A DNA stretch of 64,000 nt from Bacteroidales bacterium (GTDB lineage Bacteria; Bacteroidota; Bacteroidia; Bacteroidales; GCA-2748055). The stretch is from positions 64,497 to 128,496 of the forward strand of contig JAOZQY010000003.1 of the NCBI GenBank assembly GCA_029931975.1, given 5' to 3'. The notes beneath the pieces were generated by a model. It was not told the origin of the DNA. It saw nothing but the letters and a program-made list of their open reading frames with translations, and ran no database searches. Within the stretch, counting starts at the first letter, position 1. The number at the start of each line of letters is the position of its first letter. Made by a program: the position numbers and the translations under genes. Below, piece after piece: positions 26,818 to 35,029 of this stretch.

Positions 26818-28392
26818 ATGAAAACCATAAAGTTGAAAGCACTTCTCGCCCTAGGTTTAGTATTTGTCCTGTATATACCGGCAGCGGGACAACTATCCTC
26901 AAGAGAAATAGACAAACTGGTGGAAGACGCCATGGAAAAATTTACAGTGGCCGGAGTGGCCGTGGGTGTTGTAAAAGATGGTGAAATTATTCATACAAAA
27001 GGATATGGTCTGAAATCTGTTGATACCGGGGAGAAGGTAAATGAACACACCTCCTTTGCCATCGCTTCAAATAGCAAGGCTTTTACTTCAACTGCGCTGG
27101 CCATCCTGGTGGAAGAGGGAAAACTTTCCTGGCAGGACCGGGTCATTGATCATATCCCAGAGTTCAAAATGTATAATGATTATGTAACCCGGAATTTCAA
27201 TATCCAGGATCTGCTGACCCACCGCAGCGGGCTCGGCCTGGGCGCCGGCGATCTGCAAAAATGGCCTTCAGGATCGGACTTTACCATTGTCGACATGCTA
27301 AGCAACTTTCAGCATTTCGAGCCAGTTTCGGCTTTCCGCACCAAGTACGATTATGACAATATACTGTACCTGGTGGCAGGGGAAGTAATTAAGCGCGTAA
27401 GTGGCATGCCCTGGGAGGTGTTTATAAAAACCAGGATTTTGGATCCGCTGGGCATGGATAACTCCTTTGCCCTTCCCCCGGGCATGGTCGACTCGGACAA
27501 CCTGGCTTCACCCCACCTGGCCGAAAATGGAGTATTAAAAACCATCCCCTATTACGAACTGGACCCGAAAAAGACAAATGGGGCCGCAGGGGGTGTCCTG
27601 GCAAATGTGGATGACCTCTGTCTCTGGATGCTGGTCCATCTAAACGAAGGTAAATATGGAGAACATCTGGAAAAACAACTTTTCTCCGGGGCCAGTCAGC
27701 GCGAAATGTGGCAGATCCATACCACCATTCCTGTACGGCCCAATGAAAGATATAATCCTCATTTTTCGGGCTATGGCCTGGGATGGCGACTTAGCGATAT
27801 GAACGGGAAAATGACTGTCTCCCACACCGGTGATCTCTCCGGGATGCTCTCTAAAACCATTATGATCCCCGAACTGGGACTTGGTGTGGTGGTACTGACC
27901 AACTCTTACTATGGAGGAGTGGGAGTCTTTAACGCCGTTTCACAAAGCATTGTGGACAGTTACCTGGGACTGGATGATTACGGGTGGACCGACCGTTTCC
28001 TGGAGTCATACCTGGCCAGTGCAACAGGCGTAAAGGCCGAAGTGGAGCGCGTTTGGAACACAGTTGAAGCTGCCAGTGATGAGCATATCAACCCAAAGAA
28101 CTATATGGGGATCTATGAGGACAAGTGGTTTGGGAAAATTAAAATCTACCTGAAGGAAGATCAACTCTGGTTCACTTCCCTGCGATCTCCTGCACTGACA
28201 GGCCCCATGAGATACTACAAAGCCAACACATTTGCCATTAAGTGGGAAAAGAGAGAGCTGGATGCTGATGCCTTCGCCATCTTCTGCCTGGATGAAGAGG
28301 GAATAGCTCAAATTATTACCATGAAGGGCATCGCTCCCGATATTGATTTCAGTTATGACTTCCAGGACCTCTACCTGGAAAGGGTGAAATAA
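26818..28392 (+). CDS. Exported serine hydrolase, class C beta-lactamase/PBP fold
   Basis: This 524-residue protein starts at ATG 26818 with a signal sequence ending near AGQ. The beta-lactamase-type domain has the nucleophile motif SNSK at 84-87, Tyr-Asp-Asn in TKYDYDNILY and HTGDLSGM in place of KTG. The C-terminal 110 residues (YMGIYEDKWFGKIKIYLKEDQLWF) resemble the lipocalin-like DUF3471 tail seen in this family. Such proteins are mostly peptidases or esterases acting on D-amino acid peptides or cell-wall fragments. There is no specific evidence for beta-lactam resistance. Confidence 0.88.
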   Translation: MKTIKLKALLALGLVFVLYIPAAGQLSSREIDKLVEDAMEKFTVAGVAVGVVKDGEIIHTKGYGLKSVDTGEKVNEHTSFAIASNSKAFTSTALAILVEEGKLSWQDRVIDHIPEFKMYNDYVTRNFNIQDLLTHRSGLGLGAGDLQKWPSGSDFTIVDMLSNFQHFEPVSAFRTKYDYDNILYLVAGEVIKRVSGMPWEVFIKTRILDPLGMDNSFALPPGMVDSDNLASPHLAENGVLKTIPYYELDPKKTNGAAGGVLANVDDLCLWMLVHLNEGKYGEHLEKQLFSGASQREMWQIHTTIPVRPNERYNPHFSGYGLGWRLSDMNGKMTVSHTGDLSGMLSKTIMIPELGLGVVVLTNSYYGGVGVFNAVSQSIVDSYLGLDDYGWTDRFLESYLASATGVKAEVERVWNTVEAASDEHINPKNYMGIYEDKWFGKIKIYLKEDQLWFTSLRSPALTGPMRYYKANTFAIKWEKRELDADAFAIFCLDEEGIAQIITMKGIAPDIDFSYDFQDLYLERVK

Positions 28393-28408
28393 GAGTCAAT
28401 CTGACTGT

Positions 28409-29104
28409 CTAACCCTTGTTTGATATTTCATGCAGGCGGCTGGTATCCAGCAATTCGATCTGCCGCCCTTCAAGATTGATGATTTGGTCCCTTTCAAACT
28501 CCTTCAGCACCCGAATGGCGCTATCCTTTGACATACAGGCGTATTCTGCAATATCCATTCTCGATATCTCTTTACCAATGGTGGGACACTCATATATTTC
28601 ACTGCTCAGGTAGATCAAGGCATCAGCCACCCTTCCGTGCATCTGCTTCTGGCTTATATTAACCATTCGATCGAGTGTGGCAAGATATTTTCCCGAACAA
28701 TGCAATAAGTATTGCCCAGAAAAATCACTGTTGGCAGCAAGTACCTTTTTGAATTTGCCCTGATCAATAAAACAAATCAGGGTTTCCTGAACAGCTACCA
28801 CACTATACTTATGTTTGCCTTCAACCTGAGCGCCCGGACCACCCATAAGCTTCCAGGGTTTAATGAAATCCAGTACCAGGTTCCTGTTATGTGGACCCTC
28901 AATATACATTTTGGCAAATCCTTCAATTACAGAAACCAGATAATCTGCACGGGTACCCTGCTTCAGAATGACTTCACCCTCATTAAATTTAACTGAATGG
29001 CGGCCCTCATTGAGTAACTTTAATTCCTCAATAGTAAGAGATGCAAACATCGGAGATCTCTTATTACAATCATCACACCGAACACAAAACTTATCCGTAT
29101 TCAT
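28409..29104 (-). CDS. Fnr-like regulator with N-terminal cysteine cluster
   Basis: This is a 231-residue Crp/Fnr regulator. Cys7, Cys10 and Cys13 form CX2CX2C right at the N-terminus, with another Cys in the beta-roll (ETLICFID), as in oxygen-sensing Fnr proteins that bind an iron-sulfur cluster. The effector domain spans about 20-140. The winged helix is at about 165-215 (SRMDIAEYACMSKDSAIRVLKEFERDQIINLEGRQIELL). It is divergent from the cytochrome operon, with 203 bases between them that contain a 14-bp inverted repeat. It probably controls that operon in response to oxygen or another oxidant; this is inferred. Confidence 0.88.
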   Translation of the reverse strand: MNTDKFCVRCDDCNKRSPMFASLTIEELKLLNEGRHSVKFNEGEVILKQGTRADYLVSVIEGFAKMYIEGPHNRNLVLDFIKPWKLMGGPGAQVEGKHKYSVVAVQETLICFIDQGKFKKVLAANSDFSGQYLLHCSGKYLATLDRMVNISQKQMHGRVADALIYLSSEIYECPTIGKEISRMDIAEYACMSKDSAIRVLKEFERDQIINLEGRQIELLDTSRLHEISNKG

Positions 29105-29207
29105 CTTCCGCTAAATGGATTTTTTGATCCAGCGCAATATAAGGAATTTTCCCAACTGATTCAGGTCAGCTATTAAGCTGATCTATCCCCATAAAAAACT
29201 TATTCTA

Positions 29208-29287
29208 TTCCCAGTTGAATTCTTTTCTCTCATCCTCAGAAGCCCCTATCTTTATCAACTTCAAGCCCGGTGCAATTCAACTGGGAA
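29208..29287. repeat. 14-bp inverted repeat in the divergent regulatory region
   Basis: TTCCCAGTTGAATT (29208-29221) and AATTCAACTGGGAA (29274-29287) are perfect inverted complements 52 bases apart. They end 20 bases before the first cytochrome gene. TATCTTTA, a near match to a -7 promoter box, lies between them at about 29248. A separate small palindrome, TCAGCT-ATTA-AGCTGA, lies at 29166-29181. The arms could be regulator binding sites or form a hairpin in the leader. Confidence 0.7.
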
Positions 29288-29307
29288 AATTATAAACAAT
29301 ATTAGAT

Positions 29308-29667
29308 ATGAGAAGATTGTTGATGATACTGACAGGATCCTTGATAGTGATTTTGTCAGGGTGTACAAAATATGAGATTCCGGCAGCGGAATGCCCGGAA
29401 GATCTTCCAACCAACGTAAGCTACTCAGCAGATGTACAGCCCATATTTGATGCGAATTGTGTAATGTGCCATGCTGGTGGTCAGTCTCCCGATCTGAGTC
29501 CCGGGTGGTCCTATGACGAACTCATTGATGGCGACTATGTGGACACTGATTTCCCCTGTTCCAGTCCCCTGTATGAAGTATTTTCAGGCACCCATGATGG
29601 ACGTGCCAGTGATGAAGAATTATTAACCATCCTTGGCTGGATTGACGAAGGAGCCAAGGACAATTGA
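29308..29667 (+). CDS. Monohaem cytochrome c lipoprotein
   Basis: This 119-residue small electron carrier has a signal peptide with lipobox LSGC19. One haem site, CVMCH, lies at about 51-55 within YSADVQPIFDANCVMCHAGG, the pattern of short cytochrome c domains. No clear C-terminal Met ligand motif was pinned down. It is the first gene of the respiratory operon, with the DUF5777 gene starting 17 bases after its stop. It probably shuttles electrons at the periplasmic face of a membrane. Confidence 0.85.
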   Translation: MRRLLMILTGSLIVILSGCTKYEIPAAECPEDLPTNVSYSADVQPIFDANCVMCHAGGQSPDLSPGWSYDELIDGDYVDTDFPCSSPLYEVFSGTHDGRASDEELLTILGWIDEGAKDN

Positions 29668-29684
29668 TTTTAAAACCATTAGCT

Positions 29685-30518
29685 ATGAAACGATATACAC
29701 ATTTTACCACCCTTACCTGCATTCTTGCTTTTTTGTCTTCTGCCCTGTTAGTTGCCCAGGATGAAGCAGAACCAGTAATGCCGGCATTTGAGACCCTGAC
29801 CCTGGTCGACAACCAGACCACCGCAAATCCATATAAGGGACAGATAGTTCTGGAGATTCAGCACCGTTTTTCTGAAATAGCCGAGATCTCAGATCTGTTC
29901 GGGATTTATGGAAGTGCCAATACCAGGCTGGGTGTCTCCTATGGTATTACCGATAAAATTATGCTGGGTTTTGGAACCACCCGGAAAAATAAGCTCCAGG
30001 ATCTGGAATGGAAATACAGCATCCTGACGCAGACCAGCAAGATGCCTGTTTCATTGAGCTACCATGGAAACACAGTTCTGGATGCACGCGACAGCAAATA
30101 CTTCGGACCTGAAGAAGATTACCAGTTTGCCTACCGCATGTCTTTTCTCAACCAGCTTATCATATCCAGCAGGATCGGAGAAAAGATCAGTTTACAGGTA
30201 GCTCCAACCTTTGTTTGGTTCAATGCGGTGCCGGAAGGAAACAACAATGCCAATGCCTCCCTTAATTTTGGAGGGCGTTTTCAGGTACTGGGATTCCATT
30301 CCATCATATTGGAATATGACCAGCCCCTAATTGATGCCGAGCAGGATGTATATCCTAACCTTGCCTTAGGCCTGGAGATCGGAACCAGTACTCATTCCTT
30401 CAGAGTTTTTGCTTCCAATTATGACTACATAGTCAGAAATAAAAGCATTACCTTTAACAGCAACAATCCATGGGATGGTGATTTCCAATTTGGGTTTAAC
30501 ATAACCATCAGGTTCTAA
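29685..30518 (+). CDS. DUF5777-type outer-membrane beta-barrel protein
   Basis: This 277-residue exported protein starts at ATG 29685, which places a signal peptide ending near VAQ at the front. The rest alternates polar and hydrophobic residues (IVLEIQHRFSEI, TRLGVSYGITDKIMLGFGTTRK, SLSYHGNTVLD) and ends with FNITIRF, a terminal Phe typical of outer-membrane barrels. The pattern matches DUF5777, which is often beside cytochrome genes. It may provide a conduit or anchoring pore for the cytochromes of this operon; that role is inferred. Confidence 0.75.
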   Translation: MKRYTHFTTLTCILAFLSSALLVAQDEAEPVMPAFETLTLVDNQTTANPYKGQIVLEIQHRFSEIAEISDLFGIYGSANTRLGVSYGITDKIMLGFGTTRKNKLQDLEWKYSILTQTSKMPVSLSYHGNTVLDARDSKYFGPEEDYQFAYRMSFLNQLIISSRIGEKISLQVAPTFVWFNAVPEGNNNANASLNFGGRFQVLGFHSIILEYDQPLIDAEQDVYPNLALGLEIGTSTHSFRVFASNYDYIVRNKSITFNSNNPWDGDFQFGFNITIRF

Positions 30519-30523
30519 GAATA

Positions 30524-31495
30524 ATGACAAAGCCTATACGTTTTTTTTTAATCCTCCTACTGGCTGCAACAAGTACACTGATTGCTCAGTCAGACGATAG
30601 CCTGAAAATTAAATCCTCTTACTTCGAAGTGAATGACTTCGTGGAAGACAACGAAGCCTGTCTGAAGTGCCACGGAGAAGAGAAGTACCTTATTGAAGAT
30701 CCCAACTCGGGCAGAAGCATTACTAATCATATGTGTCCCGACCGGACCATTGACAGGGATGCCTTTTACTCTTCTGTTCACAAGGCTTTCAGCTGTACGG
30801 ATTGTCACTCCTACGACTTTATGACTTTCCCTCACCCCCTTGAGGTAAGGTTTGAGGAGCACTTCATGTGCCTGGATTGTCATGGATACGACGAGAGCTT
30901 TGCCCAGTATCACTTTGAGGATATCGAAATGGAATTCCAGAAGAGCATCCACAATATGGAGGACTTCTCCTGCTGGAAATGCCATGACCCGCATAGTTAT
31001 AAGGCTTTTATGAGAAATGCAGAAGACCTGACAGAGGCTATTCTCTATGACAACAACATGTGCCTGAAGTGCCATGCAAATTTCTCCCGTTTCACTTTGC
31101 TAACCGACAGGGAAGAGATTAACGTAGTCAAATCTCATGAATGGTTACCAAACCAGACTGCCCATTTTAAAAGTGTAAGGTGTATTGAGTGCCATACCGC
31201 AATCAGTGATTCCATTCTGATCCCCCACCAAATCATGCCTAAAGCAGATGCTGTGAAACGTTGTACGGAATGTCATTCCAGGGATTCCAGGCTTATGCAT
31301 ACCCTGTATAAGTTCCAGAGCAAGGAAGAGAGAAAAGGTGGTTTTGTAAATGGGGTTATTATGACAGACTATTTTGTGATCGGGGCCAATAAGTCTCCCT
31401 TTTTGGATAAACTCAGTTTCCTGATCCTCGCAGGCACCCTGCTGGGAATAGCTTTCCACACATTTTTGCGTATTCGAAATAAAAAAACAAAATAA
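30524..31495 (+). CDS. Heptahaem cytochrome c with C-terminal membrane anchor
   Basis: This 323-residue exported multihaem cytochrome has a signal peptide ending near IAQ22. Seven CXXCH sites follow: CLKCH, CTDCH, CLDCH, CWKCH, CLKCH, CIECH and CTECH. One membrane helix lies near the C-terminus (about 297-315), followed by basic residues, so the haem domain faces the periplasm. It is 1 base before the cytochrome b gene. Together they look like a quinol-oxidising or quinone-reducing membrane module. The spare His residues could supply distal ligands. Confidence 0.9.
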   Translation: MTKPIRFFLILLLAATSTLIAQSDDSLKIKSSYFEVNDFVEDNEACLKCHGEEKYLIEDPNSGRSITNHMCPDRTIDRDAFYSSVHKAFSCTDCHSYDFMTFPHPLEVRFEEHFMCLDCHGYDESFAQYHFEDIEMEFQKSIHNMEDFSCWKCHDPHSYKAFMRNAEDLTEAILYDNNMCLKCHANFSRFTLLTDREEINVVKSHEWLPNQTAHFKSVRCIECHTAISDSILIPHQIMPKADAVKRCTECHSRDSRLMHTLYKFQSKEERKGGFVNGVIMTDYFVIGANKSPFLDKLSFLILAGTLLGIAFHTFLRIRNKKTK

Positions 31496-31496
31496 A

Positions 31497-32120
31497 ATGG
31501 CCACCCACAGGATTTATTTATACCCGATTTGGATCAGGATATGGCACATTATAAATGCCATAACCTTCCTGCTACTTGTATTTACCGGCATTGCTTTACA
31601 TTATGCCACTACAGGCACGGGCCTTATTAAATTTGAAACAGCTGTAAACCTTCACAACATTTGTGCCTTGCTACTGACCTTTAATTACGGCTTCTTTGTG
31701 ATTGGGAACATAATATCCGGAAACGGAAAATACTACAAGGGCTGGAAGAAAGACATGACTGATAATCTATGGACCCAGGCGAAGTTCTACATCAGCGGTA
31801 TGTTTAAGAAAGAGTCCCATCCCTTTGCCATCAATAAAGAACGGAAATTTAATCCTTTACAGAAAATATCCTATGTGGCTGTTATGTATATATGTATGCC
31901 ACTGATCATTATCTCAGGATTAGGCCTTATGTTCCCGGAGACTATAATAGGCCAGATATTTAAGGTTAGCGGACTTGCCCTGACAGACTTCCTGCATCAG
32001 ATTATGGCCTTTGTGCTTTTAATCTTCCTTCTGGTTCACCTCTATACCTGCACCCTGGGAGATAAACCGGGTACCCTTTTTAAGAGCATGATAAACGGCT
32101 ACCACGAAGAACACGAATAG
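31497..32120 (+). CDS. Cytochrome b561-type membrane subunit
   Basis: This is a 207-residue, four-helix dihaem cytochrome b of the formate dehydrogenase gamma / thiosulfate reductase C / Ni-hydrogenase b-type family. The first helix is IRIWHIINAITFLLLVFTGIALHY and the second LHNICALLLTFNYGFFVIGN. The later helices carry LHQIMAFVLLIFLLVHLYTC. His residues on helices 1, 2 and 4 are well placed for haem b. It should exchange electrons between the quinone pool and the adjacent heptahaem protein. Confidence 0.88.
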   Translation: MATHRIYLYPIWIRIWHIINAITFLLLVFTGIALHYATTGTGLIKFETAVNLHNICALLLTFNYGFFVIGNIISGNGKYYKGWKKDMTDNLWTQAKFYISGMFKKESHPFAINKERKFNPLQKISYVAVMYICMPLIIISGLGLMFPETIIGQIFKVSGLALTDFLHQIMAFVLLIFLLVHLYTCTLGDKPGTLFKSMINGYHEEHE

Positions 32121-32193
32121 CCATTTGAACTGTACCCAGACTTACTATAAATTCAAGAGAGACGTAAGAAAAAAAAGAAGGGCTTAAGGAGGT

Positions 32194-32460
32194 GTGGCTA
32201 CTGCCGGAGTGCTTCATCGCATTGGTGCTGTAATCACTTTTGGCTATTTTGCATTCCATATATTCAATCTGGCAAGGAAGAAGAGACGAAAACGACTCTC
32301 CTTAACTAAGTTTATCTTCACGGGACATATACCCCTGGAACACTTTAAACATGAACGTCCCCGGGAATATCAGGAAATAAAAGAGGCTGGAGAACTGGAC
32401 AAGCGCGTTTTAAGAAAGAGTTCTCCAAAGCGGAAGAGGACACAAAGATTGCAAGTAAAT
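32194..32460 (+). pseudogene. Remnant of a second cytochrome b
   Basis: From a codon after an in-frame TAA at 32185, the frame reads GGVATAGVLHRIGAVITFGYFAFHIFNLARKK. This is one helix of a multihaem-associated cytochrome b, with its haem-binding His residues. After about ten residues it jumps to FTGHIPLEHFKHERPREYQEIKEAGELDKRV, the usual C-terminal tail of the same family. The intervening helices, a larger haem-binding region and the N-terminus are missing. There is no credible start codon. It is best read as a deletion relic just behind the intact cytochrome b gene. Confidence 0.65.
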
Positions 32461-32466
32461 AAAACA

Positions 32467-32488
32467 GCGACCAGGATTACCTGGCCGC
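32467..32488. terminator. Bidirectional terminator between convergent genes
   Basis: GCGaCCAGG (32467-32475) and CCTGGcCGC (32480-32488) form a nine-position stem with one mismatch around ATTA. It is flanked by AAAA on the left and TTTT on the right. It overlaps the stop codon of the minus-strand lipoprotein gene and serves both directions. Confidence 0.75.
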
Positions 32489-33157
32489 TTTTGCCTCTTC
32501 AATAAGGATTTCGTAACTGTAGCCGTAACCAAAATCCTTGTTAATGGCCAGAACCCCTTCAAGAGTGAGCACCTGGCCTACTTCAAATGATTCCTGGGAA
32601 GTAATAGTCAGATCATACTTCCCATCAAATTCGCTTCCATCCTGGATATGTATCCAGTTTCGTTCCATGATTGCTGCATTGAATTTTACCACTTCTCCTC
32701 TTACGCGGATTCGTTTCCCGTAAAAGGAGTCCGGATTTGCATACAGCTCAGCGATGCTTATAGTTCCCTCTTCAGCTTCTACGCTGATTTTCATTTTGCC
32801 GACCTTTAATGCGGAACCATGTGAGGTGCCTGGCATCATATCCATGGCAGGGGGCTTGCTTCCTTCAAGAGCATCCAGGAACAACACCTTCTCAAAGGTC
32901 CTGTTTAGCTCCTCACTATAAAAATCCTCCATTAGCAATCCACCCTCGTAAGTGATGCTTTCACCAGGTGTAATCTCTGTTGATGACACTGCAATCCAGC
33001 AGGCCGGTCCCCTTCCTTTCACAAGGAGATAGGTATAATTTTCTACCTGCTCGACAGCTTTAACTTTTACAGTATGTGCACCCTCTGTGGTTCGATCTCC
33101 ACATCCTGCCAGACTCAATATTGCAAGTAAAAACAGGTATCTAATTATATTTCTCAT
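32477..33157 (-). CDS. Lipoprotein with OB-fold-like domains
   Basis: This 226-residue predicted lipoprotein has lipobox LAGC19. Two beta-rich halves are visible. The first is at about 30-95 (VKVKAVEQVENYTYLLVKGRGPACWIAVSS), and the second at about 130-222 (SIAELYANPDSFYGKRIRVRGEVVKFNAAIMERNWIHIQDGSEFDG) resembles OB-fold proteins found beside c-type cytochrome genes. It lies in the cytochrome cluster, upstream of the convergent terminator. It probably assists or docks with a cytochrome. Function unknown. Confidence 0.7.
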   Translation of the reverse strand: MRNIIRYLFLLAILSLAGCGDRTTEGAHTVKVKAVEQVENYTYLLVKGRGPACWIAVSSTEITPGESITYEGGLLMEDFYSEELNRTFEKVLFLDALEGSKPPAMDMMPGTSHGSALKVGKMKISVEAEEGTISIAELYANPDSFYGKRIRVRGEVVKFNAAIMERNWIHIQDGSEFDGKYDLTITSQESFEVGQVLTLEGVLAINKDFGYGYSYEILIEEAKAAR

Positions 33158-33241
33158 AGACTATTCTTCAATGAAAAATCCCCTGGCAAAAGTGGCCAAA
33201 GGATTTCCCAACAAGTTAATAAGCTCTTAATTCAAAACCCA

Positions 33242-33769
33242 CTATTTTGACGGATTAGGGTGGGCAATCATTGCTGCTTTCTCAGCATAATTAAAAGGTT
33301 TGTAAGTAGGGCTCTCCTCATTGTGACAGGTAAGACATACCTTTTCCGTTGGCTCAATAAGCCCCTTTTGCATAGCCAGAGTTTTATTCTTCATAACAGA
33401 GGCTCCTTTATACATGCTTCCGGGTCCGTGACAGGACTCGCAGGAAACACCCTCAGCCATTTTAGCTGAAGCAACTAGCTTGGCATCCACGCCACCTACA
33501 GTCGAATGGCACTTGATACATGCTGCATCCGTGGTAGGATCGGCAATACCCATTTTCTTGGCAATCTCAAGGGCTTCTGCACTGGCGAGGGTTTTCATGG
33601 CTCCGGCATGCGGGCCCTTCAACCAAACATTATACTGCTCACCTTTTGCGGGTTTAAGGTGGCACATTTTACATTTTGAGGCACCAATGTATTTGAAATT
33701 CTGGGCCATCAGGGCACTTCCGGCAAAGAGTACCATCAGGGCGAAAGTAAAAATTCGTTTTGTCAACAT
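33242..33769 (-). CDS. Tetrahaem cytochrome c, c554-like
   Basis: This 175-residue exported protein has a signal peptide ending near LMAQ22 and four haem sites: CKMCH, CIKCH, CESCH and CLTCH. The N-terminal YIGASKCKMCH and VSCESCHGPGS segments follow the cytochrome c554 pattern. It is probably a soluble periplasmic electron carrier linking the membrane module to surface cytochromes or to a reductase. It is on the minus strand with the OB-fold lipoprotein gene downstream. Confidence 0.9.
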   Translation of the reverse strand: MLTKRIFTFALMVLFAGSALMAQNFKYIGASKCKMCHLKPAKGEQYNVWLKGPHAGAMKTLASAEALEIAKKMGIADPTTDAACIKCHSTVGGVDAKLVASAKMAEGVSCESCHGPGSMYKGASVMKNKTLAMQKGLIEPTEKVCLTCHNEESPTYKPFNYAEKAAMIAHPNPSK

Positions 33770-33943
33770 AGCTAATTGTTTTTGAATAAATCTATACTTA
33801 GGATGCTAAAATAATCTATTTCTTATCAATACATGTTCAATTTTCGGGCCAAATTCTACGTATATGCTTAATCTATAACCATTTTAAATTCTTTTATCCT
33901 GATTGCATCAGGGCTAGAGGGCGAACAACTACAGATGCAAAGG

Positions 33944-33977
33944 AAAAAAGGCCCTCCACATCGGCGGAAGGCCTTTT
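33944..33977 (-). terminator. Terminator after the rhodanese gene
   Basis: AAAAGGCC (33946-33953) and GGCCTTTT (33970-33977) form a perfect eight-base stem with internal CTCC/GG pairing. On the minus strand it is followed by six T. Its stem and inner bases closely resemble the trp attenuator terminator. Confidence 0.85.
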
Positions 33978-33994
33978 CTTTAAAGATTAAAGTC

Positions 33995-34984
33995 TTACTT
34001 AGCAGTTACATAATCATATCCCATGATGGCACCCTCGCTCCAGGTATGACCTTCCATCTCATCATGAATCATGCCGTTAGCACCAAATTTTAATGACTTG
34101 GCATCATAGCCCAGTACCCTCAGGTAAGTTGCAATTCTGGCGCTGTTCTGTCCAGTGTAGCAATATACCACAATGGTCTTGTCAGTGGGCAGGGTTTTCA
34201 GAGCTTCATCCAAGGCAAGGTCCACATTGGGTGTATACTGCATGGCTCCTTCAATGTGGCCCGGATCCAGGTACTCTGCGTTTGGCCAGTAGTTGATAAT
34301 ATAATAATCATCCAGGTTGGCATATACATCTGCATTGGAAATGGCAGCAGCACCAAAACCATCACCAAGAACTGCATCCCATTGGGCATCAAAAATCTCC
34401 TCTGCAGTCTCAAATCCGGTAGTCAGGGTCGGCAGCTCACCTTCCTCAGCTTTTGCTGTTACATCCGCTGTAAAGAGTGTAGCTTTTTCATTACTGATAT
34501 TACCGGACCACTTGTCGAAATCTGCATGCCAGGAACTCATTCCAAATGCCATGGAATAAACATCTTTGTAACCTGCAAGCTGCAACAGGCAGGTCAGCCA
34601 TGAGGCCGTTTGGCCACTATAACATACAATGGAAATCTCATCATAGGCACTTAGATCTGTGGCATCAATGTGATCGCGAACATCGCCAGCAGCTAAATTC
34701 ACAGAACCTTCGATATGCCCAGCTGCCCAGTCAACAGCACTACGAATATCAATGATATAAACCTTATCAGCAGCCATTGCAGTGTGAACAGCCTCTGCAC
34801 TCTTAATGGCCAGAGCAGAGTTTCCATAGTTGGCTGCAGGAGAAGTTGCAGATTCCATCCACTTCACGAGCAGTTCTGCCTCATTAATCTCTACCGGGTC
34901 CTCTTCTTTATCACAGGATACCACGAAAAAGGAGATAAACAGGATGGCCAGCATCCAAACTCTTGTCTTTGTCATAATCTTCAT
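33995..34984 (-). CDS. Double rhodanese-domain lipoprotein
   Basis: This 329-residue lipoprotein has lipobox VVSC24, counted from the first ATG (34984); a second in-frame ATG 9 bases on is also possible. Two rhodanese domains are seen. One is at about 60-160 with active-site loop CYSGQTAS, the other at about 195-310 with CYTGQNSA. Both catalytic Cys are kept. Rhodaneses transfer sulfane sulfur, so periplasmic sulfur handling such as thiosulfate or polysulfide is plausible. It lies between tetrahaem and decahaem cytochrome genes and has its own terminator. Confidence 0.9.
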   Translation of the reverse strand: MKIMTKTRVWMLAILFISFFVVSCDKEEDPVEINEAELLVKWMESATSPAANYGNSALAIKSAEAVHTAMAADKVYIIDIRSAVDWAAGHIEGSVNLAAGDVRDHIDATDLSAYDEISIVCYSGQTASWLTCLLQLAGYKDVYSMAFGMSSWHADFDKWSGNISNEKATLFTADVTAKAEEGELPTLTTGFETAEEIFDAQWDAVLGDGFGAAAISNADVYANLDDYYIINYWPNAEYLDPGHIEGAMQYTPNVDLALDEALKTLPTDKTIVVYCYTGQNSARIATYLRVLGYDAKSLKFGANGMIHDEMEGHTWSEGAIMGYDYVTAK

Positions 34985-35029
34985 TTTATATAGGTATTTG
35001 GTTAATAATTATTTTCTATTGTTCGGTAA

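Noticed and set aside
26818..28392. Antibiotic-resistance beta-lactamase
   Set aside because: The SxxK fold is shared by many peptidases and esterases; HTG replaces KTG and the DUF3471-like tail points to a general serine hydrolase.
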